A stretch of DNA of 35,788 bases from the NCBI GenBank assembly GCA_944323045.1, contig CALUQX010000021.1, positions 1 to 35,788 of the forward strand, written 5' to 3'. The notes below the pieces were generated by a model, which worked only from the letters and a program-made list of their open reading frames with translations, made no database searches and had not been told where the DNA came from. The stretch is from Candidatus Gastranaerophilales bacterium (GTDB lineage Bacteria > Cyanobacteriota > Vampirovibrionia > Gastranaerophilales > Gastranaerophilaceae). The translations under genes were made by a program, and so were the position numbers. Positions 7,240 to 15,200 of this stretch are shown in pieces. Positions within the stretch are counted from its first letter, which is position 1. Each line of letters begins with the position of its first letter.

Positions 7240-7292
7240 TTGTGAAGGCGGTGGACATACACCCGTAAAAGCTACCATGCTGCTTTTCACAA
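7240..7292 (+). other. possible three-way-junction RNA fold between XRE and dehydrogenase genes
   Basis: TTGTGAA (7240-7246) pairs with TTCACAA (7286-7292). Inside lie GGTG-gacata-CACC (7250-7263) and a short AGC / GCT pair (7270-7281). The fold would be in the 3' end of the XRE transcript, upstream of the dehydrogenase promoter. I match it to no known riboswitch or ribozyme. Confidence 0.25.
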
Positions 7293-7316
7293 TTCTGCAA
7301 ACATTAAAATTATCCT

Positions 7317-7344
7317 AATTCTATTTTTATACTAAAATAGAATT
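7317..7344. promoter_or_regulatory. 28-bp perfect palindrome with the -10 box in its centre
   Basis: AATTCTATTTT (7317-7327) and AAAATAGAATT (7334-7344) are perfect 11-base inverted repeats. The six-base centre (7328-7333) is TATACT, a good -10 box, with TTAAAA at 7304-7309 as a weak -35. A dimeric repressor on this site would block RNA polymerase directly. The XRE regulator encoded just upstream is the obvious candidate, by inference. Confidence 0.75.
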
Positions 7345-7357
7345 ACGGAGGAAATTT

Positions 7358-8305
7358 ATGAAGATAGTTTTATTGGAATCATTGTCAGTAAATAGTGACA
7401 TATTACACTCATTAGTGACGAATTTGGAATCGCATGGACATACTTTTGAAAGTTATCAGCGCTCTGATGATACTCAAGTACTCATCAGTGAGGCGAAAGA
7501 TGCTGATGTCCTGATACTTGCAAACATGCCTTTGAAAGGTGAGGTAATTCGCGCTTGTAAAAACCTGAAATTTATAGATGTAGCCTTTACAGGTGTTGAT
7601 CATATAGACTTGGATGCAGCAAAAGAAATGGGTGTTGCTGTCAGCAATGCCTCAGGTTATTCCAATGATTCTGTTGCAGAACTAACCCTGGCAATGATTT
7701 TAACCCTTCTGCGCAATGTTCCTCAGGTCGATAAGCGTGTCCGCGAAGGCTTGACAAAAGACGGACTTGTAGGAAATGAATTACGCGGCAAAACTGTAGG
7801 TATAATCGGTACAGGTGCAATTGGCATGACAACGGCAAGGTTATGCAGTGCTTTTGGCTGTAAAATTGTTGCTTATAACGGATTTTCTCACAAAGCTGAT
7901 ACAGAAATGATTAAATATCTGCCGCTAAAAGAAATGCTTCAACAGGCAGATATTGTCACTCTTCACTGCCCGTTGACAGAACAGTCAAAAAATCTTATCA
8001 ATAAAGAAACTATTTCCTATATGAAAGAAAGCGCAATATTAATAAATGCAGCACGCGGTCCGGTTGTAAACTCTAAGGATCTTGCAGACGCTTTAAACAG
8101 CGGAAGAATTCGCGCAGCCGGTATTGATGTTTTTGAAACAGAGCCGCCGCTTGACAAAAATCACCCGCTTTTACATTCTAAAAATACCATTGTAACCCCG
8201 CATATTGCCTTTGCAACTCAGGAATCAATGGAAAAAAGAGCAAAAATTGTATTTGAAAATCTTAATTCATGGCTTAGAGGAGAACAAATTAATAAAATAA
8301 TTTAA
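7358..8305 (+). CDS. D-isomer-specific 2-hydroxyacid dehydrogenase
   Basis: A 315-residue cytosolic NAD(H)-dependent oxidoreductase of the D-3-phosphoglycerate/D-lactate dehydrogenase superfamily. The Rossmann nucleotide loop GIIGTGAIG is near residue 150. The catalytic Arg is in NAARGPVV (near 233), the Glu in DVFETEPP (near 262) and the His in VTPHIAFAT (near 283). It lacks the C-terminal ACT domain of many SerA enzymes, so glycerate, glyoxylate, lactate or another hydroxyacid is as likely a substrate as phosphoglycerate. The start has GGAGG six to seven bases upstream. Expression is probably controlled through the palindrome over its -10 box. Confidence 0.9.
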   Translation: MKIVLLESLSVNSDILHSLVTNLESHGHTFESYQRSDDTQVLISEAKDADVLILANMPLKGEVIRACKNLKFIDVAFTGVDHIDLDAAKEMGVAVSNASGYSNDSVAELTLAMILTLLRNVPQVDKRVREGLTKDGLVGNELRGKTVGIIGTGAIGMTTARLCSAFGCKIVAYNGFSHKADTEMIKYLPLKEMLQQADIVTLHCPLTEQSKNLINKETISYMKESAILINAARGPVVNSKDLADALNSGRIRAAGIDVFETEPPLDKNHPLLHSKNTIVTPHIAFATQESMEKRAKIVFENLNSWLRGEQINKII

Positions 8306-8447
8306 ACAAAAACATTTACCTGAAATAAACTTTACAGCAAGGCACATTTTCCGTATCCGGTATAGAATTTGCCGCAATTTGTTGTACGCAAATATTAACT
8401 TATGAAACAATAACCTTACTGTCTGATTTTCCTGCATATATTTATTT

Positions 8448-8453
8448 TATAAT
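8448..8453 (+). promoter_or_regulatory. -10 box of the GH13 gene
   Basis: A perfect TATAAT lies 19 bases before the ATG at 8473, leaving a leader of only about a dozen bases that includes GGAG at 8459-8462. No clear -35 element was seen. Confidence 0.45.
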
Positions 8454-8472
8454 TAGTGTGGAGATAACAATT

Positions 8473-10530
8473 ATGATTAGAGATAAAATCTTAACACTAT
8501 TTTTAATTTCTGCTTTCGGGTTTAATTCTTTGTGTCTGCCTGTTTCTGCTATCAATATCATTGACAACAAAACTGCTGCAGCTGCTAATGAAACTAAAGT
8601 TTCGCAAACAGAGGAAATTATTCCTGCAAAACTGGAAAAGGAAATGAAATCCGCAATTAGTAAGATTTACGGTGCGGAAAATACAGATAAGATATATGCA
8701 AATATTGTTGAAATAGCAAAAGAAGCTAAGGCACAGCGTCCGGCAAAACTGCTTGAACAGGACAAAACAAGAACTTCTGACTGGTATAAAGATGAAGTAA
8801 TATATATGTTTTATGCAGACCAATTCGGTGTTTCAAATTCAATTCGTCCAAATACCTTCAAAGATGATATAAAAATGCTGGACTATTTAAAAGAACTCGG
8901 AGTCACAACAATTTATGTACTTCCGTTTGCGGATTCACCAATGAGTGACGCCGGATTTGATGTAAGGAATCCGCGTAATGTAAGAAGTGAACTCGGCGGG
9001 ATGACAGAATTTAAACAGTTTCTTGAAGCCGCACAGAATAAAGGATTTAAAATTAAGGCAGATTTAGTTTTGAATCATTTTTCAGACCAGCATCCGTGGT
9101 TTCAGGCTGCGTTAAAGGGTGATTTAGACAAACTTAACTATTTTGTTGTGCGCGAAAATTTGCCGGAATATACAAAATACAAAGATGAAAAACTTGGTTA
9201 TGTAATTGAATATAAAGAAAATAACGGCAAAATATCAAAAAGAAGATTGATTTTCCCTGAAATTACTGACAATCATTACAGAAAAATTACCGTAAATAAT
9301 AAAGACTATTATGTTTATCATACATTTTACCCGTTCCAGCCGGATATCAATTGGAAGAATCCGGAAGTGCTGTATTATAACCTTGAAACAATAGCATTCT
9401 GGGCAAATTTAGGGATAGATATTTTCAGAATGGATGCAATACCTTACCTGATAAAAGACGAGGGGACAAATGCGGAAAATCAGCCGGATACCCACAGAAT
9501 AATCACTATTTTGAGTGACTTTTTGCAGGCGATAGCGCCGCGTTCCGTTATTCAGGCTGAGGCATGCCAGCATCCGAATAAGATTCTGCCGTATTTTGGC
9601 ACGGAACATACCTTCAAACGTCAGGGAGAGGAAAAAGAATTAACAAGAACTGATGAAGTTCAAATTGCCTATCATTTCCCGTACATGCCTGCTATCTGGG
9701 CATCACTTGTGTCTGCTGACAACAGCTATTTCTGGAAGGCTTACAAACAGACTCCGCAAATACCGCCATCAGCTTCCTGGGCTATATTTTTGAGGGTTCA
9801 TGATGAATTAACGCTTGAGATGGTTGATCCTGAGACAAGAGAACTTCTCTACGAAGATTTAGCGCCTAAGGGGGCAGCTTTCAGAAAAGGTTTTGGAGTA
9901 AGCGGCAGGCTGGCAAACTTTTTAGACAATAATCCTGACAGAATTGGTATGGCTTTTTCAATCCTTCTGTCAATGCCGGGTGTTCCGATTATTTATTACG
10001 GCGATGAAATAGGTGTTCAGAATAATTTTGCAAACGCAAGAAAAAGTGCAAGGCTGCGCGAAAATAAACAGCTTGCAGAAAAAAATTCCAAGAACAAAAC
10101 TAAATTGCTGAGTTATTTTGACAGCAGAGACATCAACAGAGGTCCGATAACAAAACATGTTTTTGACAATGCAGTTTCGCAAAAAGGAACTTATAACAAT
10201 AAAGTTTACGAAAGAGTTAAAAAATTGATAAAGGTAAGAAAGCAGTATCCGGTAATGTCCAGAGGCAGTTTTGTGCAGGTAAAAACAGAATCGCCGGATG
10301 TGTTTGCATATGAGCGTGAAAACGATACAGATAGAGTTATTGTAATTAATAACCTTTCAAAACACAGAACAAACGCGACAGTTATCTTTATTGACGATGA
10401 TTTCGGCAAAAAAGAAAAAGATATCTACCTGAAGGATTTGCTGACTGATAAAATGGTTCGGGCAAAAGTCAAGAATAAAGAACTTACTGTGCGTCTGAAT
10501 TCTTATGATGCAATGTGGTTAAAGATGTAA
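8473..10530 (+). CDS. exported GH13 alpha-amylase family enzyme, trehalose-synthase-like
   Basis: A 685-residue protein. Residues 1-26 are a signal peptide (basic MIRDK, hydrophobic core, cleavage after PVSA), then a helical linker to about 95, then a GH13 barrel. Conserved regions: DLVLNHFSDQHPWF (region I, near 198), DIFRMDAIPYL with the nucleophile Asp near 321, IQAEACQ with the acid Glu near 363, and LRVHDE with His-Asp near 443. SDQHPWF and the MPGVPIIYYGDEIG block resemble trehalose synthase (maltose to trehalose) and related subfamilies. Those enzymes are normally cytosolic, whereas this one carries a signal peptide, so a periplasmic or secreted role in alpha-glucan or maltose breakdown is possible. 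The ATG at 8473 has GGAG upstream; a GTG five codons earlier is less likely. The 3' end overlaps the convergent acyltransferase gene by 47 bases. Confidence 0.85.
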   Translation: MIRDKILTLFLISAFGFNSLCLPVSAINIIDNKTAAAANETKVSQTEEIIPAKLEKEMKSAISKIYGAENTDKIYANIVEIAKEAKAQRPAKLLEQDKTRTSDWYKDEVIYMFYADQFGVSNSIRPNTFKDDIKMLDYLKELGVTTIYVLPFADSPMSDAGFDVRNPRNVRSELGGMTEFKQFLEAAQNKGFKIKADLVLNHFSDQHPWFQAALKGDLDKLNYFVVRENLPEYTKYKDEKLGYVIEYKENNGKISKRRLIFPEITDNHYRKITVNNKDYYVYHTFYPFQPDINWKNPEVLYYNLETIAFWANLGIDIFRMDAIPYLIKDEGTNAENQPDTHRIITILSDFLQAIAPRSVIQAEACQHPNKILPYFGTEHTFKRQGEEKELTRTDEVQIAYHFPYMPAIWASLVSADNSYFWKAYKQTPQIPPSASWAIFLRVHDELTLEMVDPETRELLYEDLAPKGAAFRKGFGVSGRLANFLDNNPDRIGMAFSILLSMPGVPIIYYGDEIGVQNNFANARKSARLRENKQLAEKNSKNKTKLLSYFDSRDINRGPITKHVFDNAVSQKGTYNNKVYERVKKLIKVRKQYPVMSRGSFVQVKTESPDVFAYERENDTDRVIVINNLSKHRTNATVIFIDDDFGKKEKDIYLKDLLTDKMVRAKVKNKELTVRLNSYDAMWLKM

Positions 10531-11608
10531 CTTTTTCTTGCAGGAATTTATTGCACTCTCTAAGCGCCACGCCTGAGTAAGTTGTTATAATCATTGTCAA
10601 AACAAAAAATAGATAAGTGTTTTGTACAGGGTTGTAAATCCAGTAGATGTCGTGAGCAGCGCGTTCAGAGAACGGTACACCGCAGAGTTTCATGGCAATT
10701 GCGGTGAGAATAAACATAACAAGAAGGTGATTTGCCATAATATGATAGGTTACCTGCCCCATGTATTGAAGAAATTTTACATCTTTCAAGTATGGATACA
10801 AAATTTTTGTTACAAGTAAAGACGCCCATATACCCGTAATACTTGTAATTACCGGAACAATCATTTGATCATCAAATCTTGCCCAGACAAGTACATAACT
10901 TAATCCAATGCCGTGTTCCGGATCGTAGTCGCGGTTGAACAGCCATAATATTGATTGTAAAACAATTACAAATCCGGCAATTTTCGGAGTAAAGATATTG
11001 TAATTATCTTTGATATAGGATTTATAAAAATAGCCAAGATATACAAAGAATAGTGAAAATATTGTTCTGATAAAAAGCAGATTGACAGGATTTAATTCAA
11101 TAATTTTAGAGAGTGGAATTGCAATCAGCCCTAAAATACTAAAAAATCCAAGATGTACAAATTTATTAGCCGTAGTTTTCGTTAACGCCCGCATTAAAAA
11201 TAGGAATACGATTAATGTGATGAATAATTGTGTAACAAACCACAACGGGCAGGACAAATCTAATTGATGTCCGTTAAGAAACGGGGTTATAAAGAAGTTT
11301 TTTAGAGTTATCGGCTCGCCCCAGAAAACATTTGTCAGCTTATAAATGATTATGGTTACAACAGTATAAAAAGCCGAATACAAAAAGTACGGTACTAAAA
11401 GACTTTTTACCCTGTTTTTTAGATATGTTTGAACATCATTTATATATTTGTCCTTGAACAAATATCCGGAGATAAAGAAAAACAACGCAAGCTGGAAAGA
11501 ATACGGCGGAAAAATTCCTAAAAGTGAAAATTCCAGATGCCCTGATACCACAAGCATAATTGCCAGTGCTTTCAATAAATTTACTTCATTAGAAAATTCT
11601 TTCCCCAT
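10484..11608 (-). CDS. membrane acyltransferase, acyltransferase 3 family
   Basis: A 374-residue integral membrane protein with about ten hydrophobic helices. The N-terminal NLLKALAIMLVVSGHLEF carries the family's conserved His in the first helix, and FFISGYLFKDKY follows, both typical of acyltransferase family 3 (OafA/NodX-like). Such enzymes move acetyl or other acyl groups onto extracytoplasmic sugars of surface polysaccharides. The final 15 codons are antisense to the end of the GH13 gene. The ATG at 11608 has no Shine-Dalgarno sequence; an extended -10 element ends seven bases before it. The start is supported by alignment of the first helix. Confidence 0.88.
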   Translation of the reverse strand: MGKEFSNEVNLLKALAIMLVVSGHLEFSLLGIFPPYSFQLALFFFISGYLFKDKYINDVQTYLKNRVKSLLVPYFLYSAFYTVVTIIIYKLTNVFWGEPITLKNFFITPFLNGHQLDLSCPLWFVTQLFITLIVFLFLMRALTKTTANKFVHLGFFSILGLIAIPLSKIIELNPVNLLFIRTIFSLFFVYLGYFYKSYIKDNYNIFTPKIAGFVIVLQSILWLFNRDYDPEHGIGLSYVLVWARFDDQMIVPVITSITGIWASLLVTKILYPYLKDVKFLQYMGQVTYHIMANHLLVMFILTAIAMKLCGVPFSERAAHDIYWIYNPVQNTYLFFVLTMIITTYSGVALRECNKFLQEKVTSLTTLHHKNSDAQ

Positions 11609-11615
11609 AATTTTG

Positions 11616-11624
11616 ATATTAGCA
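11616..11624 (-). promoter_or_regulatory. extended -10 promoter of the acyltransferase gene, leaderless start
   Basis: On the minus strand this reads TGCTAATAT. It lies in the 24-base gap after the preceding gene's stop and ends seven bases before the ATG at 11608, with no ribosome binding site in between. Confidence 0.5.
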
Positions 11625-11632
11625 TAAAAATA

Positions 11633-12127
11633 TTAGTAAGTCTCAATAAATTTTACGGCTTCATCAGCAACTGATTGATTTACAAGATTAGAATAATACT
11701 TCTGTGCCTGTGACACATTCGGCTGACCGGCTATTTTTCTGGTCAGATGAGCCATATATGTAAACAACGGCAGTTGCGCCTTGTCTTTTAAAAGTATATG
11801 CCGTCCGTTAATTCTGAATTCAGAATTCGTAATTTTGTCTTTAGAATCTTTTATATCCTGACGAAACAGCCGTAATTCTAACTTATCCGGTTCATGTTTG
11901 TTAATACAGTTAATCTGGTAATACTCACCGCTTTTTTGCAGAGCTTTTCTGAATTCACTCAAATCATTACCGTCACTGTCATCAGTGAGATTACAGGAGA
12001 TTTTGACTTCTGTAATATTTTTGTTGCCCTGCTTGACAAAAGAGTCAGGTGTGACATAGCTGCCATACAACTCATATTCTTTTTTTCCGATATGTAAATT
12101 TTTAATTCCGTTAAATGATATTTGCAT
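11633..12127 (-). CDS. hypothetical protein
   Basis: A 164-residue soluble protein with no signal peptide or membrane segment. It begins MQISFNGIKNL, and is rich in charged residues, with a possible helical C-terminal half from about residue 120. I recognise no domain. No Shine-Dalgarno sequence or clear -10 box precedes the ATG at 12127, so the start is less certain. It lies 24 bases upstream of the acyltransferase gene, which has its own promoter. The SF-G type N-terminus resembles that of the unrelated protein at 32250-33140. Confidence 0.6.
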   Translation of the reverse strand: MQISFNGIKNLHIGKKEYELYGSYVTPDSFVKQGNKNITEVKISCNLTDDSDGNDLSEFRKALQKSGEYYQINCINKHEPDKLELRLFRQDIKDSKDKITNSEFRINGRHILLKDKAQLPLFTYMAHLTRKIAGQPNVSQAQKYYSNLVNQSVADEAVKFIETY

Positions 12128-12186
12128 ATGTTTGTTAAGAGAGGCACAAAAATTTTTTTGCTATTTTCTTAACAATTCTTTATATA

Positions 12187-12192
12187 TTGACA
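12187..12192 (+). promoter_or_regulatory. possible -35 element of the adhesin gene
   Basis: A perfect TTGACA lies about 80 bases upstream of the adhesin start in an AT-rich leader. No -10 box at normal spacing is clear; TTTTAT near 12213-12218 is the closest but is 20 bases away. Confidence 0.3.
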
Positions 12193-12273
12193 AATTTTTT
12201 TATGCTTAAATGTTTTATAGAAATATATAGGTGTAATTCTCGAAATTTATGAAAGGGTAAAGAGGTCTAGTCT

Positions 12274-15200
12274 ATGAATTTAATTAGCAAAAAAGTGATA
12301 CTGACAGCGGCAATCACTGCAGGAGTACTTATTCCACAGACTTTTGCATTGAATGCTCTTGCTACAGATATCAGTGGTGTAGAAGGCAACAACGGTATTT
12401 ACAATATTAATCCGGAATTGTCAAAAGGTGATATCGGGTTCAGACATTACGGAAACTTTGTTCTGAGCGAAGGCGATATTGCAAACTTAATTTTTAAATA
12501 TGGTGCAGAAAATGTTTCTAAATTTGTAAACCTTGTTGATAATACAATTAATATTAATGGTATTGTTAACTCAATGCGTGACGGCAATTTCTATGACGGG
12601 CATGCAATATTTATTTCTCCGAAAGGTATGGTTGTAGGCGCAAGCGGCGTTTTGAATGTCGGCGCTTTATCAGTTATGACCCCTTCTCAGAGTGATTACA
12701 AAAAATATATTGACAGCAATTATGAAGGTAATTTAGCAACTCTTGAACACGGTACTGCAGATGTAACTATCAACGGTAAAGTCCTTTCAAGAGGTGATAT
12801 TAATATCATCGCTAAAGATGCTACAGTAACTTCTAATGGTGCTTTGCTTGCAGGTATTAACAACACAGAAGCACTTACTTCACGCAGCAAAGTTGATATG
12901 TTATTTAACTCTTTAGTAAATGCTACAGAAATGAAAACAGGCAACGCTTTAGCATTAGAAGACGGAAATATCGTTATTAAAACAGAAGTCCGCGACGGCG
13001 GTATCAATGTTGCAGGTCTTGTAAAAAATAACGGTAAAGGTGATATTTCACTGATTAACAATGGTTCTCAGGATTTAAGAGTTGTTGGCAAAGTAGAAAA
13101 CACTCAAGGTAATATTTTATTAAACAACAGACAGTCAAATACTGTTATCTCAGGTGATATCACTAACGCTGACGGTAATACAACCGTTATTAACAATAAA
13201 GGTGAATTGAGAATAGGTTCAGGCAGTGATATCAACAACAAAGGTGAATTGAGACTTGTTAACCGCGGTGAAAACGGCATGACCGTAAACGGTAATGTTA
13301 AAAATGACGGCGTTACACTTTTATCAAGCAATAACGGCAAAGTGGTTATTAACGGTAAAATTGACAACCAGAACGGACGTTTGACAGTTGTAAACAACGG
13401 TTCCGGATTAGAAATAAACGATACTGCTGAAATCTCAAATAATCACGAAATTAAAATTGCTAATACTGGCAACGAAGGCTTTGTTATGAACGGTAAAATT
13501 AAAAATAACGGTTCAACAGCTTTAACTAACTGGTACGGCGATTTTATTATCGGCGGTTCTATTGAAAACGAAAACGGCAAAATGAATCTTTCAAATGCAG
13601 GTCCTAAAATGCATTTAACAGATACATCAAAAGTCGTTAACAATGGCGATTTACAAATCATCAACTCAGGTACAGAAGGTTTAACACTGGATGGTACTGT
13701 TGAAAATACAAGCACTACAAACATCTGGAGTGTAAAAGGTGATTTGGATGTTAACGGAACTGTTGCAAACAGCAACGGCAAATTAACAATCACAAACGAC
13801 GGTAATGCATTAAACATCGGCGAAAATGCCATTGTTATGAATGATTCATCAACAGTAATTACAAATACTGGCGAAGGCGGTTTGAATCACAACGGTTTAG
13901 TTGTTAACTCTGGCAACACTGTTGTAGACAATCAAGCAGGTGATATGAACATCAACGGTGTACTTGCTCAAAGCGGTAACAGAATTACTGTTAAGAATTC
14001 AGGTAATGCATTGAATATTAACCGCCAAGATGAAGATAATATAGGCGGCATCGGTGCTATGAATGCTGATGTAACAATTTTCAACACCGGCAAAGGCGGC
14101 ACAAATATCAGCGGAATTGTTAATGCAATGGGCGAAGACCAGAACATTTCTATAGTAAATCAGGCTGGCGGTTTAACTCTTGACGGCGGTCTGCTTAACG
14201 AAAACGGTGACATAAGCCTTTCAAATACCGGTGACGGCGCTATGTACTTAACTGAAAATTCAATTATTGACAACCTGAACGGTAAAGTTGGTATTTTGAA
14301 CACATCAGAAAAAGGTGCACGCATTGATTCTAATATCAGAAACAACGGCATTACTAATATTACCAACAGAAACGGTCATCTTCAAACAGATGCAAAAATT
14401 GCTAACCAGAATGGCAAACTTGAAATTGTTAACAACGGTTCAGGTATGACTATCGGCGGCAATGCTCATATAACAAATAACAATGAAATCAAAATCGCAA
14501 ATACCGGAAAAGACGGTTTGACAATGAAAGGTAACATTGAAAACAGCGGTTCAACCGCATTATCAAACTGGGCTGGCGATTTTGTTATCAGCGGAAAAGT
14601 TGAAAATCAAGACGGTAAAATGAACATTACAAGCGCTCAAGACAGCAATGGCTTACACTTAACTAAAGAAGGTCAATTAATCAACAACAACGATGAATTA
14701 TATGTTCAAAATACCGGCAAAAATGGCATGATTCTTGACGGTGAAGTTAAAAACAACAGTTCAACAACTCTCTACAACCTCGCAGGAAATATGGAAGTTA
14801 ACGGACTTGTTCAAAACAACGGCGAGTTAATGGTTTCCAACAAAGGCAGCAATTTAACCGTAGGAAAAGATGCTATCATCAAAAATGACGGCAAAACAAC
14901 AATAAGAAATACCGGTATTAAAGGTATGAATATCGACGGTACTATTATTAACGAAAACGACGTTGTAAATGTTGAAAATAGAGCAGGTACTTTGAATATG
15001 AGTAAAGATGCTCAAATCATCAACAGAAAAGCTGATATCAACATCAAAAATCAAAGCGCAGCAGCTATGAATTTAGACGGAAGTATCTACAACCTTGAAG
15101 GCGATGATATTAATGTTGAAAGTTCAAGCGAAAAAGGCGGCATGATTATCGGAAGCAATGCATTATTAAGCACTTCCGGCGATGTAAACCTTAAAAATAC

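Noticed and set aside
8473..8560. Lipoprotein lipobox at FNSLC in the GH13 signal peptide
   Set aside because: The residue before Cys is Leu rather than Gly, Ala or Ser, and a normal cleavage site (PVSA) follows six residues later.
11800..11830. Inverted GAATTC-rich repeat (TTCTGAATTCAGAATTC) in the small unknown gene
   Set aside because: It is within coding sequence and explained by the codons of SEFRIN; no structural or mobile context supports a site.
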